Assembly: GCA_937910265.1 (NCBI GenBank)
Contig: CALEPD010000014.1
Location: 1 to 6,726, forward strand
Length of the DNA stretch: 6,726 nt
Reading direction: 5' to 3'
Origin: an uncultured Bacteroidales bacterium
GTDB taxonomy: Bacteria; Bacteroidota; Bacteroidia; Bacteroidales; P3
Both the position numbers and the translations under genes were made by a program. Positions 5,131 to 6,726 of the stretch are shown here, piece by piece. The notes below the pieces were generated by a model. That model saw only the letters and a program-made list of their open reading frames with translations, was not told the origin of the DNA and did no database searches. Position 1 is the stretch's first letter; the number at the start of each line of letters is the position of its first letter.

Positions 5131-6060
5131 ATGAATCAGAATTATATTGATATATACATAGACAATAATTCAGCAGACAGCCGAATTCGGTGCCATTCAC
5201 TAATACGACAGTCGAATACCTTAACAGGCTTTATAGAAGACGTACCTATTTTCGGTTTGGCAAACAAAATAGTGGCTGATAATACACTTATAAAACAAAT
5301 TCGATTAGGAAGAATTGTAAAAATAGTCAGTCGCTGCTTTGATGTAGATGATGGAGAGAATTATTATGGTAAACTACTGGTGACATTTATGTTGGATGGC
5401 ATTGTTAAAGAGATAAAATGCAATTCGATTAGTAAGTATGAAGGAAAATTAATATTAAATATCCCAGAAAGAATCCATAAAAATCCAAAACTTTATAGAG
5501 GACATGTCGAAGATTATGAAGTGACCTCTGATTTTATACTCAAACACTGTTATGGGTTTTACAAAGGGAACGATTATTACCCATGGCTTTATTTTGATTC
5601 CATGGATATCATTCGCATTGAACCATATCCCGAAGATATTGATAACTATAACTACTCATTCCAACCTTATCAGTTGGATGTTCCTATCGGAGAGATTGAA
5701 ACGGTAATTGACATATTTGGTAAAACAATATGGTTTGATGGTTTCAGAAGTGGCAAAGTGGAGTTTCCTTCAAAAACGGAAATGTTTAGCAGTATTAAGG
5801 AATGGCAGAAATCCAGCAAAGAAGGGTTTTATCCATTTGAAATATCAGAAATTGAATATTTAGAAAATGATTTATTTGGCAAGTTTACTATAAAATCTAA
5901 CACATTTACATATGCTGATTTAGAAGAAAAATTAGGATTTGAAGTGTGTCATTATTGTCGTTATTATGAAGAAAGAGATGAAAATTCTTACCTTGAATTT
6001 AAAGAATGGGAAAATGATGCATATGAGGGTTATTCCTCAGAATATTTAGGTTTAGACTAA
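5131..6060 (+). CDS. Unrecognised acidic, Tyr-rich 309-residue protein in the cargo pair
   Basis: I do not recognise this protein. It is soluble by appearance, with no signal peptide or transmembrane helix. It is rich in Asp, Glu, Tyr, Phe and Ile, with a beta-strand-like pattern (residues 1-180) and a very acidic, aromatic C-terminus with one CxxC (CHYC, followed by RYYEERDE, and later YEGYSSEYLGLD). A single CxxC is not enough to claim metal binding. The gene is much more A/T-rich than its upstream neighbour, suggesting a separate origin and recent transfer. Its ATG at 5131 is preceded by a 30-nt leader resembling the one before 4191, and it lies 25 nt after the Bro-N stop codon, so the two are probably one transcription unit. 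Its place inside 44-bp direct repeats marks it as accessory cargo. A role in phage-related functions or defence is only a guess. Confidence 0.75.
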   Translation: MNQNYIDIYIDNNSADSRIRCHSLIRQSNTLTGFIEDVPIFGLANKIVADNTLIKQIRLGRIVKIVSRCFDVDDGENYYGKLLVTFMLDGIVKEIKCNSISKYEGKLILNIPERIHKNPKLYRGHVEDYEVTSDFILKHCYGFYKGNDYYPWLYFDSMDIIRIEPYPEDIDNYNYSFQPYQLDVPIGEIETVIDIFGKTIWFDGFRSGKVEFPSKTEMFSSIKEWQKSSKEGFYPFEISEIEYLENDLFGKFTIKSNTFTYADLEEKLGFEVCHYCRYYEERDENSYLEFKEWENDAYEGYSSEYLGLD

Positions 6061-6078
6061 ATCATATATCATTAAATA

Positions 6079-6122
6079 ATTAATCCTTAAACGTTTAAGT
6101 AATTTAATTAATTATGGCAAAA
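6079..6122 (+). repeat. Right copy of perfect 44-bp direct repeat (nifJ-leader-like)
   Basis: The sequence is identical to 4065-4108, including the 14-bp palindrome (6086-6099) and the terminal ATGGCAAAA. It starts 18 nt after the stop codon of 5131-6060. Because it leads straight into nifJ-like codons, this copy looks like the native junction and the left one like the duplicate, or else the two are the result of an insertion between them. Confidence 0.9.
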
Positions 6123-6167
6123 GAAAAAAAGTTTATGACATGTGATGGCAACGGAAAGGATTGTTAA
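6114..6167 (+). pseudogene. nifJ: 5' fragment of nifJ-like pyruvate:ferredoxin/flavodoxin oxidoreductase
   Basis: The frame gives MAKEKKFMTCDGNGKDC and then TAA. The first 13 residues match, as I remember it, the start of Bacteroidales pyruvate:flavodoxin oxidoreductase (MAKEKKF-TCDGN followed by QAAAH...). After the Asn codon at 6150-6152 the family sequence is lost. The full enzyme is about 1,180 residues, converts pyruvate and CoA to acetyl-CoA and reduces ferredoxin or flavodoxin; this remnant cannot do so. The break leads within about 50 nt into the GC-rich hairpin array. An intact nifJ elsewhere in the genome is expected but not visible. Confidence 0.6.
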
Positions 6168-6205
6168 TTGTTTGATAGAGAGGAAAGAGAGAGAGGAGAG
6201 GGGGG

Positions 6206-6467
6206 GGGCGGCGGCAGCCGCCCACGAGAGCGCGGGGGAGAGTGAGGCGGCGCAGCCGCCGAAGAAGCGGAAGAGAAGTGGAGGAGAAGCGGAAGGGGTA
6301 GGGCGGCGCAGCCGCCCGAAAGAAGCGCGAGAGGAGAAGCAAAGAGGAGGGGCGGCGCAGCCGCCCACAAGAGGAGAGAGAAGCGCGGAGAGGGCAAGAA
6401 AAGGAGGCGGCGCAGCCGCCGAAGGAAGAGAGAAAAGAAGCGAGAGAGGAGGGCGGCGCAGCCGCCC
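6206..6467. repeat. Array of six GC-rich hairpins with purine-rich spacers
   Basis: A core GGCGGC-GCA-GCCGCC, often extended to GGGCGGC/GCCGCCC, occurs at 6246-6260, 6301-6317, 6350-6366, 6406-6420 and 6451-6467. The first unit, 6206-6223, has a 4-nt loop (GGCA). Centre-to-centre distances are irregular, about 38 to 56 nt. The spacers are nearly all A and G on the plus strand. The open frames here are by-products of this composition. The spacing and variable spacers do not fit CRISPR, and stems lack following T-runs. A mobile palindromic element or a structured transcript are both possible. Confidence 0.8.
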
Positions 6468-6726
6468 GTAAGCAAGCGGAGCCGCAAGCAGCGGTTTCTC
6501 TTTTTTGTTGGGGGCTTTTTTCTTGGGGGGCTTTTTCTTTTTTCTCTCCCCGCCCTATATTCCCTCCAATTTATTTTTCACCTTTCAGTTTTCACCTTTC
6601 AAATTCCCTCTCTCGGCGATCCTTCGGCGATCCTTCGGCGAAATCCCCACAACAATCTAATTCCCAACCTATGTGATTTGCTGATTTAGGTTGTCACTTT
6701 TGTGTCCTGCGACTGGATTCAGTTGA
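6468..6726. other. Low-complexity tail with short tandem repeats, no supported gene
   Basis: The stretch holds two near-copies of a G-run plus CTTTTT unit (around 6509-6539), two TTTTCACCTTTCA units (around 6575-6601), two CGGCGATCCTT units plus a partial third (around 6614-6641), and an inverted repeat CAACCTA/TAGGTTG (6665-6671 and 6687-6693, 15-nt loop). On the minus strand from the window edge a frame reads QLNPVAGHKSDNLNQQIT before a stop, which might be the end of a gene lying beyond the window; this is too short to call. Confidence 0.5.

Noticed and set aside
6206..6467. CRISPR array
   Set aside because: Repeats are only about 15-18 nt, spacers are irregular in length (roughly 22-43 nt) and nearly pure purine, and no cas gene is in the window.
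6142..6471. Ala/Arg/Glu-rich 109-residue plus-strand frame and its long minus-strand counterparts
   Set aside because: They are open only because the hairpin array is made of GC cores and purine spacers lacking stop codons; several frames are open at once.
6665..6726. End of an insertion-sequence transposase on the minus strand (QLNPVAGHKSDNLNQQIT) with a CAACCTA/TAGGTTG terminal repeat
   Set aside because: There are too few residues at the window edge, no family motif and a second frame equally open; it needs sequence beyond the window.

Overview
The window looks like accessory chromosomal DNA from a member of the Bacteroidales, most likely Prevotella or a close relative. The evidence is a truncated TonB-dependent receptor with a carboxypeptidase-regulatory-like N-terminal domain, a Bacteroidetes-type ECF sigma factor, a SPASM domain of the kind found in Bacteroidales peptide maturases, A/T-rich leaders in place of strong Shine-Dalgarno sites, and a 13-codon fragment that reads like the start of pyruvate:ferredoxin/flavodoxin oxidoreductase (nifJ). 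The genus is inferred from memory of these families, not from a search.

Left block (68-3125, all minus strand). Five genes read right to left as one probable operon: an ECF sigma factor (2568-3125), a three-helix membrane protein (1760-2494), a single-helix membrane protein (1179-1763, ATGA overlap with the previous gene), a SPASM-only remnant of a radical SAM protein (687-1157) and a TonB-dependent-receptor N-terminus that stops after 201 residues (68-673). The two middle proteins are plausible membrane partners or regulators of the sigma factor. The last two genes are each only part of their usual protein, so this looks like an eroded sigma / peptide-maturase / outer-membrane locus.

Central spacer (3126-4064). 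I see no convincing gene here. It holds an A/T-rich stretch with a possible promoter for the sigma operon, a tandem array of four small hairpins (3355-3474), an inverted and diverged copy of a dispersed palindromic repeat (3517-3561), and a run of further hairpins (3611-3915). ORFs across this spacer look spurious.

Cargo block (4065-6122). Two perfect 44-bp direct repeats (4065-4108 and 6079-6122), each ending in ATGGCAAAA, bracket about 1.97 kb on the plus strand. This contains a Bro-N/DinD-like gene (4191-5105) and an unrecognised acidic, Tyr-rich protein (5131-6060). The right-hand repeat runs into the nifJ-like start codons, so the repeat appears to be a duplicated nifJ leader. A 47-bp palindromic repeat occurs once between the left 44-bp repeat and the first gene, and once in frame inside that gene, where it adds about 15 residues. 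The two cargo genes also share a similar 30-nt leader.

Right end (6123-6726). After 13 codons the nifJ-like reading is lost, and the sequence becomes an array of six GC-rich hairpins with near-identical cores separated by almost pure-purine spacers (6206-6467). Short low-complexity repeats follow, with no supportable gene. The most unusual feature of the window is the cargo pair framed by nifJ-leader repeats, combined with several independent families of small palindromic repeats, one of which has become protein-coding.
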